NCBI RefSeq assembly: GCF_042100115.1
Contig: NC_091275.1
Location: 1,054,001-1,118,000, forward strand
Direction: 5' to 3'
Length of the DNA: 64,000 nucleotides
From: Alternaria dauci
Taxonomy: Eukaryota > Ascomycota > Dothideomycetes > Pleosporales > Pleosporaceae
Within the stretch, counting starts at the first letter, position 1, and each line of letters starts with the position of its first letter. The notes beneath the pieces are model-generated. The model searched no databases. It worked only from the letters and a program-made list of their open reading frames with translations, and was not told the DNA's origin. Of the stretch, positions 10,054 to 21,335 are shown one piece after another. Both the position numbers and the translations under genes were made by a program.

Positions 10054-13000
10054 TTAACGGCGAACGCTGTTCGCAGGGGACGCATTTCTGCTTACTCTGC
10101 CACGTCGCTGGTTGCCTCCAGCGGCCTGTTGGTGCTGGGGTGGCATGTACATGCCGTATGGTGGGTACATGCCTGGCATGCCCTGACCGGCGAGGTTGGC
10201 GGGCTGCATCATCGGTGATCCGTTGAAGCTACCGGGACCTGCAACGGGCGAGGCGTTGCGATAAGCATCCATACCCGAAACTGGACCTTGGAAGCCGTTC
10301 ATCTGAGGGTAAAACTGACCCTGTCGGGCCAAGAGCTGCTGGTATTGCATCTGCTGCTGGTTGTTCATAGCCTGCATGTTTGGCATGTACATGGGTCCAC
10401 CGCCCATTGGGTACTGCTCAAAACCGTTGGACTCCATGCTTGTTGAGCGCTGCAGTCCAACAGGGTCAAAGCCAGGAGCCGCTCCTTGGTAGAAGTTTCC
10501 TGGGTTTGGAGGTCCAGACGCAATGCTATCCTTCGATGCTGGTCGGGTTGCGGAATGCTCACGATGACCAGGGCCTCCACGAGTGGAGAGACCAACCTCA
10601 TCCATAAGTCGCTTGTAGCCTTGTTGTGGCTGTGCCTTGATGCGCAACAGAACATTGCGCACATTTTGTACCACATCCGCACGAATCTGCTCATCGAAGA
10701 ACGGAGTCGTCAGCACCTTGAAGATCAAGGTGGCACCGCAGTTTTGGTCGGCCAGGATGCTTTCCAGCACTTGATCATTGGGAGAGAAGAACAATGCTTG
10801 CAGGATGGTGTCGCGAGCTTCTGGCTCATTGCGCTGGTTGATGATCTTCAACACGGTGAGATACGCAACCTTGTGTGTGCAGAGATGAACAATGTGTGGG
10901 ACGAGACGAGGAGCCAACACAGTGCGTCTCCTCGGGAAGGTGCAGGTGTCGAGGAACCAGGTTAGAAGCAAAGCACCGTTCGCATTAGTCGCGAGCTGGA
11001 CGCTGTGGAGAGCGATTGCAGCAGCTACCATGCGCTGCTGATCCTTGGTGGCATAATGGCTCTCCAAGCAAGCTCGCATGGCACGGGCACCGAATCGGCC
11101 CTGAGCGAGATCCCAAAGTCTGCCCAGCATAACCTCGAAGATGAAGTCGTTGAACTTTTGGTACTTGAGGCAGCCTTGCATGACGTAGTTGCCAAACTGA
11201 TCGAGGAAGAGCGCCATAGCATATGGTCGAACAGCATCTACGACCATCTTCTGCATAGTCTCGGACTTGGAGACATCAATGATCTTCTGGGCAGCCCAGG
11301 TTCCGTTCTTGTGCACACCAATCTTAGCGAGATGGGGAGCAATCTCGCGAAGCATGGCTTCCTTGGTAGGCTCCTCGCAGAACTCGAACAGCTTCTGCAC
11401 TACAGTGTTACCGAGGTAGTCGGAGGACAGCTCAGCGATTTCGGGGAGCATGGCCATGGCGATGTTCTCAATGTCTTCCTTGGAGCAGGACCCGTTATCG
11501 ATGCGCTTGCGGATCTCTCGCAGTCTAGGAGCATCGTGGATACGAGTGTGGCTTGGCTCCTCAACAGATGGGATCTCGTCGACATAGTTGTTGAATTGGA
11601 CAGCCTTCTCAACCTTGTTAGTGATCCGTGTCTGCTCATCGTCCGTGGCGCCCAACTCCTTCACAATCTGGATAATGTCGGTGCGGATGTCGCTGAGCTC
11701 AGGGGTTTTCAAAGGAACGTTTGCAGGGATGCTGTTCATCTTGGTAGCAGTGGCAGAGCCGGCGGCGCCCTCAGCCTGAGCCTTTGACATTGGGTCAGGG
11801 CTCGGGGAAGGGAACAAACCGTTGTGACCGGGAGTAGCCGCTGCACTTGGAATCTTAGCGTAGCCAATGCGGACGGGACCAGCACCTGGGAAAATCTCCT
11901 TTCCATTCAAAGTCGATTTCGCTTGAATGGCGCTCTCGAGGTTCTCGTAGTTGACAAAACCGCAGTTCTTGTGGGTAAGCACTCGGGTAGACTCGATACC
12001 ACCATACTGGGCAAAGATGACTTGGAGCGACGAGACCGTAGTTGACGAAGGAATGTTGCCGAGCCACAGAGATCGAGTAGGTCCTTCCAAAGTTCCATCA
12101 TCGCCCAGGTTACTGCCTGGCAAGTGGAGCTTCTTGACAGCTTCAGTAAGGTTGTACTCGGCGTCCTCGGTCAAGTCACCAGATCCCATGCCGTTTTCGA
12201 ACCGTCCCATAGCGGGGAGGTAGTTGCGCATCATGCCCCGCGAAGGAGCATCTAGCACACCGGCAGTACGAGCTCGTGGACGCGCATTGGAAGCAAGGTT
12301 GGCGAATGCTTGCACTTCAAGGTTGTGCTGGCGGACAGCTTCGTGGATGAGGAGTGCGTTGGCCTCTGCTGGGGTTATGGCACCGCTGTATCCACCGTAC
12401 TGGTCCTCCTCGTCTTCGGCATACTTCTCCTTGGCATTGACAGAGTAGGATCGGAAGCGATTTGCGCTATTTGAGTTCTGGCTGTTGGCGTTCCTCTGGC
12501 TTTCGAGGAGGAGCTCGATGTCGGACGGAGCCAAGGTTGCCCGCGCAGGCTGGGGAGTATCAACTAGACCAAGGTAGTCCAGAGTCTTGACATCAGTGTC
12601 GGCGAGCGAATCACGCGAGAAGGAAGACCTAGGTGAACCAGGCCCGTTGGAGGGCACAGAGGCAATGCTGTGAAGTGTGCTGCTGCGGTCACGGCCGCTT
12701 GACCAGCCGTTGGAGAAGATGGGATTACCAAAGGCGGAGTTGGAGGGAGGCAAGTAAGCACCCGGTCGCTGAGGCATTGAGCCAGCGCGAAGACGCGAGA
12801 GCAGTGCGGACTTGGCAGCTGCGTTTGTAGATCCAAGAGCATTGAAGCTCGAGCTGTCGGTTGGTGTACCTGGGCCGGGCTTGAAGGGGCTCGTCGAGGG
12901 CGTTGGTCGGGAGCTCTTGGGGAGCAGAGAGGCGCCGGACATGAGGCCGGGAGGGGCAGCGGAGGGGGAGAAGCGTGAGGGCAGGGTGCCAGCGCGGGCA

Positions 13001-13468
13001 CGGCGACCCGAGGCGGGTGCAGCTTGTGTAGTGTCTGGCATGGCGTTGTTGAAGTCTGGGAAGCTCAAGTTCTCGCTGTTGGGGGATTCTGGAATAGTCT
13101 CGCGCAGCGGCGTCGAGTTACCGCTGGTAGGAGGTCCCCACATTTGCGGAGTTAAGCCCTCCTGTGCCTGAATCTCGCGTGCACTGTCAGGGTGTTAGCT
13201 CGAGTCGAGACTTGTTTCAGGGTGCGACATACCGTTTGGAAAATAGTCGGCCGCCATAGTCATGCGAGGGGGATCCATTGCCGAGCCTCGCACCCGCAGC
13301 GGCGGCACCCAGTGGGTTCGCGGCATTGCCGTAGGAGCGGAGAGAGCCACTGTTGGGGGGCTCGACAGGCGACGTGTTGCCGGTGGAGGAGCCCGAGTGC
13401 GGCGGCTGGGGCAGCTGGGGGATGTAGTTGAGGTTGATGTGATGTTCGGGGCGGTTGGTGGGAGCCAT
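10054..13468 (-). CDS. JSN1: RRM plus Pumilio (PUF) repeat RNA-binding protein, Jsn1/Puf2 type
   Basis: Two exons, 13468-13233 and 13183-10054, with a 49-base intron (GTATGT..CAG) joining SKR to AREIQAQEG; 1121 residues. The N-terminal 440 residues are Ser/Pro/Asn-rich and probably disordered. An RRM follows at about 447-523, with the RNP2-like SLWLGNIP and the RNP1-like CGFVNYEN, and PUF repeats span about 645-950 (for example DYLGNTVVQKLFEFC, KNGTWAAQKIID, QFGNYVMQGCL, RFGARAMRACLES). The C-terminus is Gln/Met/Gly/Pro-rich. RRM followed by PUF is the layout of yeast Jsn1 and Puf2, which bind 3' UTRs of mRNAs for membrane proteins and affect their location and stability. Several repeats have non-canonical base-contact residues, as in that subfamily. 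The gene is divergent from SWC2. Confidence 0.9.
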
Positions 13469-15079
13469 TATGGATTACAGACGCTGTGCTGACGGGGGCA
13501 GTCTATAGGGGAAGAATAGTTGTAGTGACTCGGTTACCAAAGCCAGGGTAATGGTGCGAAGGAGGGTTGGTGCCGGCCAAAGGAATGTGAGGCGGAGAGG
13601 ATTACAGCCAGCAAGAGCGGGCTCAGCGCAGCCTGTGTGTACGGTGGAGACGACGACACCCGTTGGATCCAGTCCAGATGCGATGGTGGAGCTGCAGACA
13701 GCGGGCTGTTTGCCGACAAGGAGTGACGGGGGATTGGCGGTGGTCGATTATGGACCTGTACAGCGGCAGGCGGGCGCAATAGACAGATCACCGGAGTGCC
13801 TGGAGAACAGAAGTAATAGGATTAAGCGGACAATGGCCGATTAAGCATCCGAGCTCGGTACGAGGCCGATACAGCTAGTCGTCGCAGGAGGCGAGGGGGG
13901 AGGGAAGCGGGCGATGGAGCGATGGAGCGATGCGCAACAGAGCAGAGGGAGGTGGTGAGGTTCGCTTGATAGAAATGGGGAGCCACCAGGAACACGAGGG
14001 AAACTAGCTCAATTGGGCGGGCTGGCAGAACAAGCACGTTACAGGCTACGGGCACGATCTACGCGGTCGGCTACGCGTGCACGAGGGACTGTCCAACGTC
14101 GAGTGAGGGCTCCCTATGGCACGGCAGCATGCGCATTGCTTTTGTAGAGCATTCAGGGGCATCCAAATCGTCGACGTTTTCTGCAATCGTGTCCTGGGGT
14201 CGGTGGCCGCGGGACGAGGGCAGCGCATGCCCGCTACCGTCTGAAACACAGAGGCGCGTCGAGAGAGTCCGTTACTCCAGAATCTGACGTGGACACGGTG
14301 TGCCTTTGGCCGTTTGCCAGCCGTGATTGGCCCGTTGCTGCTAAACATGGATGAACGTGCACTTGGGGGTCCTGCATGTCGACAGAGGGCCTATCAAACT
14401 TTGTTCTTGACCAAGCTGCTGCAGTGCCCTCTCTCTACAGCTAGAGTCTGGAATACATCAAACCACTATGGCCTGCAATGCATGTCCACGCAATCCACGC
14501 AGGCTGGCTTCTCGACAAGATCCATGTCAGACGACTGCGGATATGCCTTTGTCCTGCATGCCCTGCAAGCAGACCGTCTGACAGGCCATGTAGGCCCAAA
14601 GGAGCTGTGGTGAGGCGTTGACAGGCCATGGTGCGGTACCTTGGAACGACGTTTATCAATCATAAGCACGCTATGTTTCAGGACCCCATGGACCATGCCA
14701 AGTCTTTCCCGCTGACTTGGCGCCGTCTCAATTGTCCGTCGCGTCATTCGCAGGCGCGTGCTCTCTCCCGATCCAATGCCGACGACTGCTGCACGCAATT
14801 CACTTCAAGACACAGTACGCCATCACGTCGCTTGAAACAACCCACCAAACCCGCATAACACCTCAACGCCAGACGAACTCGCCGCCCTGTAGTCCATGCT
14901 GTGTACTCGTTCACCCCACAGCTGGAGCGCATAATCCGTGTCTCATGGAAGCCTTCTGGAAATACTCATCACGCCCTTGATCGCTGCCCGTCCGACTCGC
15001 TTTGCCTCAGGCTCCATCCGCCTCGTCTGCACCTTCCCCGCTTGCCTCCGCGCCTGCCCTCCAATCTCTCTCGCCCACC
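13469..15079. promoter_or_regulatory. Divergent promoter region of the PUF gene and SWC2
   Basis: About 1.6 kb between two divergent starts. A small tandem GATGGAGC repeat lies at about 13912-13931, and the last 60 bases before the SWC2 start are pyrimidine-rich, ending in CCCACC ahead of the ATG. No gene is evident; no specific factor site can be named with confidence. Confidence 0.5.
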
Positions 15080-17287
15080 ATGTCCGAGGAGCCACCTCAG
15101 ATAGTCATGCAAGATGCCCCGCCCTCGCACCACCATGACGAGTCCGAGGCATCCGAAGATGAGAGCGACGAGGACGCGCCCGCAGAGCTCATGGTCAAGA
15201 CCAGGGCCAGGCGATCCAATGCCGGCAATCGCATGGCAAATCTGCTGGCCAACGCGGCCAACGAGGACGAGGAATGGGGTGAGGAGTGGGAGGAAGCTCC
15301 AAACGAGGAGGAGTTTCAGGGCGATGCCGTCAACGAGCACGAGGACTACAACATGGATTCGTCATCGTCAGACGAGGATGACGATGGCGCCGACGACGAC
15401 GACGCAGGCGAAAAAGAATTGCGCAAGGCAGAGCGACAAGAGCGGAACAAGAAGCGCAAAGCCGCCACCAACCCCTTCACTGCACGAGTCGCCGCCGCGA
15501 CACGCAAAAAAGTCAAACTCGATCTCCCACGTGCACAGTCGCCCACGCTCGCCCCTCCGCGCCCCAAGAAGAAGTCTGAGAGGGCATCATGGCTACCGAC
15601 CGAAGAGGATGGCCCGGTGCGCATGTCAATGCGAAAACAGACGGTAGCGAACAAGGACGCCACCCTGGCCAAGCTCAAGGAAAAGGACCGGAGGCGCGAT
15701 GACACTCTGGCTATGATGAAGGCCGCAGAGGCGCGCAAGGAAAAGTCCAAGGAGAAGCCATTGACGCAGGCCGAGAGGCTTGCTGAGGCTGCCCGGAATG
15801 AGCGCATCAACAAAAAGACTTTGCACAGATGGGAAGAGGCAGAGGAGGCCAGAGCAGCGGAGAGGCAGGCCAAGATTGACGCCCTCAAGAACCGGCAAAT
15901 ACATGGGCCCTTTTACCGATTCTACAGTGGACCAGGCGTCTGGGTCGATGACAAGCTCAAGTACACAGGCAAGGATGTGCCAAGTCTGGAGCAGCTCGAA
16001 GAAAAGCTCAACAAGGAGATTGCAGCTGCGGAGGCGCCAACAACACAGCCAGAGTCTACAGACTCTCCGGTACCGGCGCCCGAAACTCATACAGATGATC
16101 AACCGTCATTTCCTTCTCTGCATCAGTTCAGTAGCTCATCGCAGATACCCTCAATACCAGCGACTATACCACCAGAACAGGATACTTCACATCAACCTTG
16201 GTCAGCAGCAGCAGCGTCACAAGGCGGCGACGTCTTCATGGGCTCGTTCGGCATGCAACACCCTAGCACTGTCATGTTTGCGCCTCCAAATCAGGATTCG
16301 TTTCTCTTTGGCATCGACCAATACGCCCAACATCCACAGTCCCAGTCCATGCATAGCGACGAGCTTCCTCCATTTCCCTTTACGGAAACTTCTCCCTTCC
16401 AGAACCAACATGCGATCTCACAAGCAACCCTCTCCCAACAATTACATCCCTCCCTGAGTAACCATTCCCTACCTCAGCAGAACGGTGACCCAGCCATAGG
16501 GTCCCAAGCCCTCCTCGCACAATTTCAAAAACCAGCCTTACCTCCTCAACCACCACGGCGCAAAGTCATACGTCGAGCCCTCCGCAACTTTTTAATCCTG
16601 TCCAACTTTCCCAACCTTGACGCCCCACAGACAACATCATCGCGAGCCAGAACAGCAGCCTCGCTCCTCAAAGAAAAGGACAGGTCAGCCTTAGTACAAC
16701 TCTATGCTGCGCTGTTCAACTGGACTCCTGCCGAAGCTACAGACTATATACAAAAGACACTCATCGCGCCACCGAAGCCGCCACGGAAGAATGCTGCCCC
16801 GAAAGCTGAGCCGGAGATTGTGCTCAAACCAGGCCAGAAGCTCTGTCCCATCACCAACACAATCGCCAGATACCGCGACCCCGAGACAGGTATTGCGTAT
16901 CGTGATGCACGCGCTTTCGGTGTGTTGAGAGGTGTGGTAGGAGGCGGTTTTGTATGGAGTGGCGATTTGGGATGCTACGTGGGAGGTCGAGCAAGACCAC
17001 TAGAGAGTATGGGAGGCAAGGGTTTTCTGGGTATGCCGCCAGCAAAGAACGTGCCGAGACGGTTCTGGGAAATGTCAAGTCCATCAAGGAAGGTCATGGC
17101 GCCACCTCCGCCTACACCTACACCAGCGACAAAGCTGCAGACGCCAGCCCAGGAACAAGTGCGGAGTGTAGAACAGTCAAAGCCGGTAGGGCAAACAGAT
17201 GGAGATACTATTGTTGTTGCTACACCGTCTATGGGCGGGAAGCAAAGTTCTGCGCCTGTCAAGGCGGAGAGTGCTGCTAGGTCGTGA
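15080..17287 (+). CDS. SWC2: SWR1 complex subunit Swc2 (VPS72/YL1 family)
   Basis: A single-exon gene of 735 residues. Swc2 is the subunit of the SWR1 chromatin remodeller that binds H2A.Z-H2B and nucleosome-free DNA. The N-terminus shows the YL1 pattern: TRARRSNAGNRMANLLAN followed by a strongly acidic stretch (EEWGEEWEEAPNEEEF, then a DEDDDGADDDDAG run) that binds the histone dimer. A basic and coiled-coil-rich region rich in Lys, Arg and Glu follows at about 130-300, then a Gln/Ser/Pro-rich linker. The YL1 C-terminal domain lies near 587-620 (CPITNTIARYRDPETG, YRDARAFGVLR). The long linker makes it larger than the yeast protein, as is common in filamentous fungi. The start is the ATG in CCACCATGTCC; the open frame upstream lacks another ATG. 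Confidence 0.93.
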   Translation: MSEEPPQIVMQDAPPSHHHDESEASEDESDEDAPAELMVKTRARRSNAGNRMANLLANAANEDEEWGEEWEEAPNEEEFQGDAVNEHEDYNMDSSSSDEDDDGADDDDAGEKELRKAERQERNKKRKAATNPFTARVAAATRKKVKLDLPRAQSPTLAPPRPKKKSERASWLPTEEDGPVRMSMRKQTVANKDATLAKLKEKDRRRDDTLAMMKAAEARKEKSKEKPLTQAERLAEAARNERINKKTLHRWEEAEEARAAERQAKIDALKNRQIHGPFYRFYSGPGVWVDDKLKYTGKDVPSLEQLEEKLNKEIAAAEAPTTQPESTDSPVPAPETHTDDQPSFPSLHQFSSSSQIPSIPATIPPEQDTSHQPWSAAAASQGGDVFMGSFGMQHPSTVMFAPPNQDSFLFGIDQYAQHPQSQSMHSDELPPFPFTETSPFQNQHAISQATLSQQLHPSLSNHSLPQQNGDPAIGSQALLAQFQKPALPPQPPRRKVIRRALRNFLILSNFPNLDAPQTTSSRARTAASLLKEKDRSALVQLYAALFNWTPAEATDYIQKTLIAPPKPPRKNAAPKAEPEIVLKPGQKLCPITNTIARYRDPETGIAYRDARAFGVLRGVVGGGFVWSGDLGCYVGGRARPLESMGGKGFLGMPPAKNVPRRFWEMSSPSRKVMAPPPPTPTPATKLQTPAQEQVRSVEQSKPVGQTDGDTIVVATPSMGGKQSSAPVKAESAARS

Positions 17288-17914
17288 ATGCTGGGCCTGT
17301 AGATACGATTCTTCTCTGTAACAACATGCATGATATCCATAAAAAATCGATAATATTATTCTATTAAAACTCCTGGTATCGAATCGCGTTATATGATCAC
17401 TTGTCAGTGTCTGTTCAAGAGATTGTTGTAGTCACCACTCCTCTCTGCGACTCAAAAGCGCCAAAGATCCAAGCGGTATTATCTACAATGCTACTTATAC
17501 CGCTTCCCTTACCGACTCCTAGCACTGGTCAATTATCGTCGAATCAGTTCCCACTACGCTCATCTGTTTACAGCATACTGCCAACAAACTAGAAGTGAAA
17601 AGTGAAAAGTGAAGGCGGTTTCCGATCAGACCGGAGAGCGACACAGATACTATCCCTTCACTGACTACTACGCTACAGACTGCTCACCCTGGAAACGCGA
17701 TATCCACCGTCGCGACAGAGATATACACGGCGCTGGCCTCACGATCTAAAGCTCGCCCATCTCCAGAAAAGGCGTTCCTCTCAAATCAAAACACTTGCAA
17801 TCGACTCATTTGGCGTCCCGATACGTGTTCACGACATCCGCCCACAACCATACAACATCAAAAAATCCATCCATCGCCCTCCCACAAGCCGCGTGTCATA
17901 TCCAGCCAACCACG
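17288..17914. other. Intergenic
   Basis: Downstream of SWC2. It contains a short direct repeat (GTGAAAA units at about 17595-17612) and probably the promoter and leader of the next gene. No gene seen. Confidence 0.5.
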
Positions 17915-18277
17915 ATGAAGTACGTCCACACCGTCGTACTCACGCTCATCCTCATCACCTTCTTCTGCTGCTTCTTCGGCTACTGCATGATGAAGAGCTG
18001 TCGGAGGGCTGTTGATCTCGAGTTCCAGGAGATACATTACATGAGAGATGTTGAGGCGCAGACCGGAGGAGGAAGTGCCAGCGGAGGCGGAAGCGCTAGT
18101 GGAGGCGCGAAGAGCAAGGACGGTAGTAAGACGAAGAGCAAGAGCGGAAACAGAAAAGGCAGTAAAGCGATGAAGAGTGCTGGGGGTGGGAGTGCAGCAG
18201 CGAAGAGCAACGGCGGTGGAGATGGAGGGAATGGATGGAACACGGAGCCGGCGGCAGACGGCGGTTTTCAGTCCTAA
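17915..18277 (+). CDS. Small single-pass membrane protein, hypothetical
   Basis: A 120-residue protein I do not recognise. Residues about 4-26 form one hydrophobic segment (TVVLTLILITFFCCFFGYC) immediately followed by MMKSCRR. The cysteines at the membrane edge are candidates for palmitoylation. The positive charge after the segment suggests an N-out, C-in single-pass protein or a signal anchor. The remaining 70 residues are Gly/Ser/Lys-rich with GGGSASGGGSASGG-type repeats and probably disordered. The ATG chosen is the first that places the hydrophobic segment at the N-terminus. The next gene on the same strand also starts with a membrane segment followed by a Cys pair, so the two may be related in role, but sequence similarity beyond that is not obvious. 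Could be missed or split by automatic annotation. Confidence 0.55.
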   Translation: MKYVHTVVLTLILITFFCCFFGYCMMKSCRRAVDLEFQEIHYMRDVEAQTGGGSASGGGSASGGAKSKDGSKTKSKSGNRKGSKAMKSAGGGSAAAKSNGGGDGGNGWNTEPAADGGFQS

Positions 18278-18818
18278 CAGCGGCTGAGACAAAAAGAGGT
18301 AGCCTCGTGAGTAGTTTAGAGAGGTTGAAAAGGAAGCCAACTACGGAGACGGAAAACAATTCGGCAATACCACCATGACACGGTACAGGCGTCTGGGAAA
18401 AGCTTGCATAGTGTAACATTTGACGCGAGCACGAGTGTCTACAAGTCGTTGCACAAGTTTGTCTCTTCCTCGAGCACGTACCACAGTCGATATCAAGTTG
18501 TCGGAAGTCTTTCTCATTCGTAGCTAGACGGAAAAGCAAGCGTTGAGTGATGAACCATTGAGAACTGGACTTGCGGAATCTATCCGTTTTGGCGTGTACG
18601 CTTACTACACTGGTCTGTTGGATGGTTGGATGCCATATTGTACGACGTACCAGATGTTTGCTGCATCGTTCGTTCTCGACCAACTTATTACAGTCTAACT
18701 ATACGACAGCTGATATGTATGTGCCTGATGATTGCCCCGATGCAACTCTCTCTCTACTCCCCGCCTGTGTCGGTATTTACTCTTATCCCTTTTCAATTCC
18801 GTTCCTTGATTGCCCACC
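18278..18818. promoter_or_regulatory. Intergenic with CT-rich leader
   Basis: Spacer between two membrane-protein genes. The last 80 bases before the next start are strongly pyrimidine-rich (CTCTCTCTCTACTCC and TTTTCAATTCC), typical of fungal core promoters and transcription starts, and the ATG context is CCCACCATGG. Confidence 0.5.
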
Positions 18819-20509
18819 ATGGCAGCAACTAACCTTATCATCGCGCTTGTTTTCGCATGTGTCTTTGGCGCAGCCTTGATCTACGTCGCTCTTTGGTTCA
18901 TTCACCGCTACATTCATCAATGCTGTTACGAACTTGAGCAATGGTTCAACACCCTCTTTTCAAACCAAGCGAGGCCACCGCTATGTGTATACGTCGGAAA
19001 GGCCGAGCAGCGAGAGTCGCCTAAGCACCGGTCGAGATCTGCAAAGAGGGAGAGAGGAAGACGCGAGGGATCGCAGACCAGGAAGTATTACGAGAACCGA
19101 GATGGAGAGAGCTACGCTGCTCGTAATGCGAATGTAGACTGGTCGAGACCGAGAGACGTGGAGAGGGCGAGACCGATGCTACAGTTCAATAATCTTGCGC
19201 AGCCACAACAGCAACAGTCGTACGGACTACCATACCATCCTTCGTTCGGACAGGAACAGTGGCCTAGCGCGAACCAAGTCGAGTGCTCGCCGCAAATGCA
19301 GCAGCAGATACCAATGCCCTGGCAGACTCGAGCTGCGGCTCATATGCCACCGTTCCCCATGCCTATAGTGGTACCGCAACAGCCAATTCTGCAAGCGGCA
19401 GCAAGAATGCCTGAAGCTCTGTACCCACCTCAATATCAACCTCGAGAGCAACCCAATTATCGACAGACTTACACGGAGACGATGAGTTCGGATGTACCCA
19501 AAGCCACCCAGCGCCGGACACCGCCAGTGATGTCAAAGTCTGCTACTAGACGTGCCCGTCAAGTCGAGAGGGTCGATTTCATCCACATTTGCGACGAGTA
19601 TCCGCCTATCGTGCTGGAAGCGCTGAAAAAGGCAGCCCCTCAGTCACCGTCATCGTCCTCATCAAGCTCCAGTGACACGTCGGGCACCACGCAAGAAGTC
19701 CCACGGACCTCGATTCCGCGAGCGACGCCTGGTTTTGCAGACACGTTGCCGTTCGAATTCCCGCAGTATCCGCCTACGGCAACGAGAGCTTGGAACGCTC
19801 CTAGATCGTACCCTCGACAATGGACTCGCGATACGATGAGGGTCGATGGACAAGATGCTTCACTCAGGTACGCACCTTTTTCGCCGATGGATGGGAATAC
19901 AGCGAGGCCATGGGGTTTGCACACGAATAGGAGGCGTTCGGCACCGAGTGATGCTCACGCTTATCCCGCTGCCCGTTCGTAGACTAAAGGTTACTGCCCG
20001 CGAACTGCGTGCTGACGTTTACTGTAGAGTCTAGCGTTGCGAGGTCTCGCTCATACGAGAGGTGGAGTCAGCGGACGACCAGCCCGAGAGACAGTGGACC
20101 AAAGAAGGACCAGCCTGTGGGAGAAGGACGTGCTGCGAGAGAAACGAAGACGAAGCTAAACGATGACTTACACCAGGGGAACAAGAGGGAACGGGTCGTT
20201 GTTAGTGTCCGAGGTGAGGAACCGAAGCTCGGCGGGCGGTGCGATCTACAGCCCGAGCAGAAGCCAGGCAAGGAAAGTTCATCAGCAACACAAGAGATTC
20301 CACGCTACTCTCCCATGCCTATCGCAGTAGTCGAGGAACCATCTACGCCAACTTCGGGAAGTCACACAAGCATACCGAAGGTACCGTCGGCTTCCGGCAG
20401 CGTTGTTGGACCGATGATTAGTCCAGCGCCACCCTCTCCTATTTCGCAAATCCGAAAACCACTCAGGTCGCCTGGATCATCCGTATCAAGTGTGGACAAG
20501 CGCGGGTAG
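18819..20509 (+). CDS. N-terminally membrane-anchored, low-complexity hypothetical protein
   Basis: Modelled as two exons, 18819-19974 and 20028-20509 (545 residues). The 53-base intron starts GTTCGT, has a GCTGAC branch site at 20011-20016 and ends TAG; the frame closes exactly and the second exon stays open for 160 codons. The donor is not ideal, so without splicing the product would stop at 19982 (387 residues). One membrane segment lies at about residues 5-27 (LIIALVFACVFGAALIYVAL), followed by a Cys pair (HQCCYELEQW). The rest is Arg/Ser/Pro/Gln-rich, with basic RSRSAKRERGRR at about 70, a polyserine stretch near 275 and many Pro-Tyr-type segments. No known domain. Likely a single-pass endomembrane or plasma-membrane protein with a long disordered cytosolic tail. 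Confidence 0.65.
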
Positions 20510-21335
20510 TGGTAGACGCAACGGGGAATTTGGGATAATCTTGCGGGGGTAACGTGCGTAAAGGATCGTAGCAAGGGTTGTGGTGTGGCTTTGTCGTCCT
20601 GCAACATGGCACGGAAGGACCAATAGTTGGAAGCGATGTAATCAAGTACGTACGAAGCTTTACGAGGCCGCGGCTGTGATGAGACGTGACAAGTATACTA
20701 CTGCGTGTAAGCCTCCAAGATTACGGCAATGCCTATTGTTAGCACAACAAGTCTGCGAAGCCAGTCGTTTGAGGCATGTGGAGTGAGTTCAGGCAGTGCA
20801 GATGTAAGTACGCATTCGTATATGGATACGCCAAGTACGCGTCTTGGAGCGAAGGAAAGTTCCGCGCGATCTCGGTAGATGGGCATGCGCCGACTGAATC
20901 GATTGCCAACGAAATGACCAAAGACCAACGGGACCTGAGGGTGAATTGCCGGGCTGTGTGCAAGGTCAAGAAGGCCATGCACGTCTAGGTTGGTTCGGCG
21001 ACGAGTAGCGCACGTTCGCGCAGCTCCACTCGGCTGGGTGCCGGACCCTGGCGTGAGGGAGACCCCAACGAGGCCGTGTGAATTGCGCGTCGTGCATGCG
21101 TCGGTCCGCCCAAGATCGGGGAGCATGGCAGGTGTTGGACAAGATTGCGCCCTTGCACCCACCACCTTCCTGCCCTCCCACCTTGTGACTCTGCGAGCTA
21201 CAACACCACACTCCTTTCTGCCCTTTGTACTTGATAGCCGTCGTCCCACGCCTCCACCAAACGCCTGTACTCGCTCTCGCTTGATGGCGGACCCGAGTAA
21301 CTAGGCCCCCTACAACTCCCCAAGGAATCCTCCCG
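20510..21335. other. Intergenic
   Basis: Between the hypothetical membrane protein and the GT69 gene. The last 150 bases are C-rich (several CCACC and CTCCC stretches) and look like a promoter and leader. No gene seen. Confidence 0.5.

Noticed and set aside
13534..13791. Possible upstream coding exon of the PUF gene
   Set aside because: The frame lacks an ATG (starts with GTG) and is Pro/Ser-rich low complexity; the ATG at 13468 already gives a good start.
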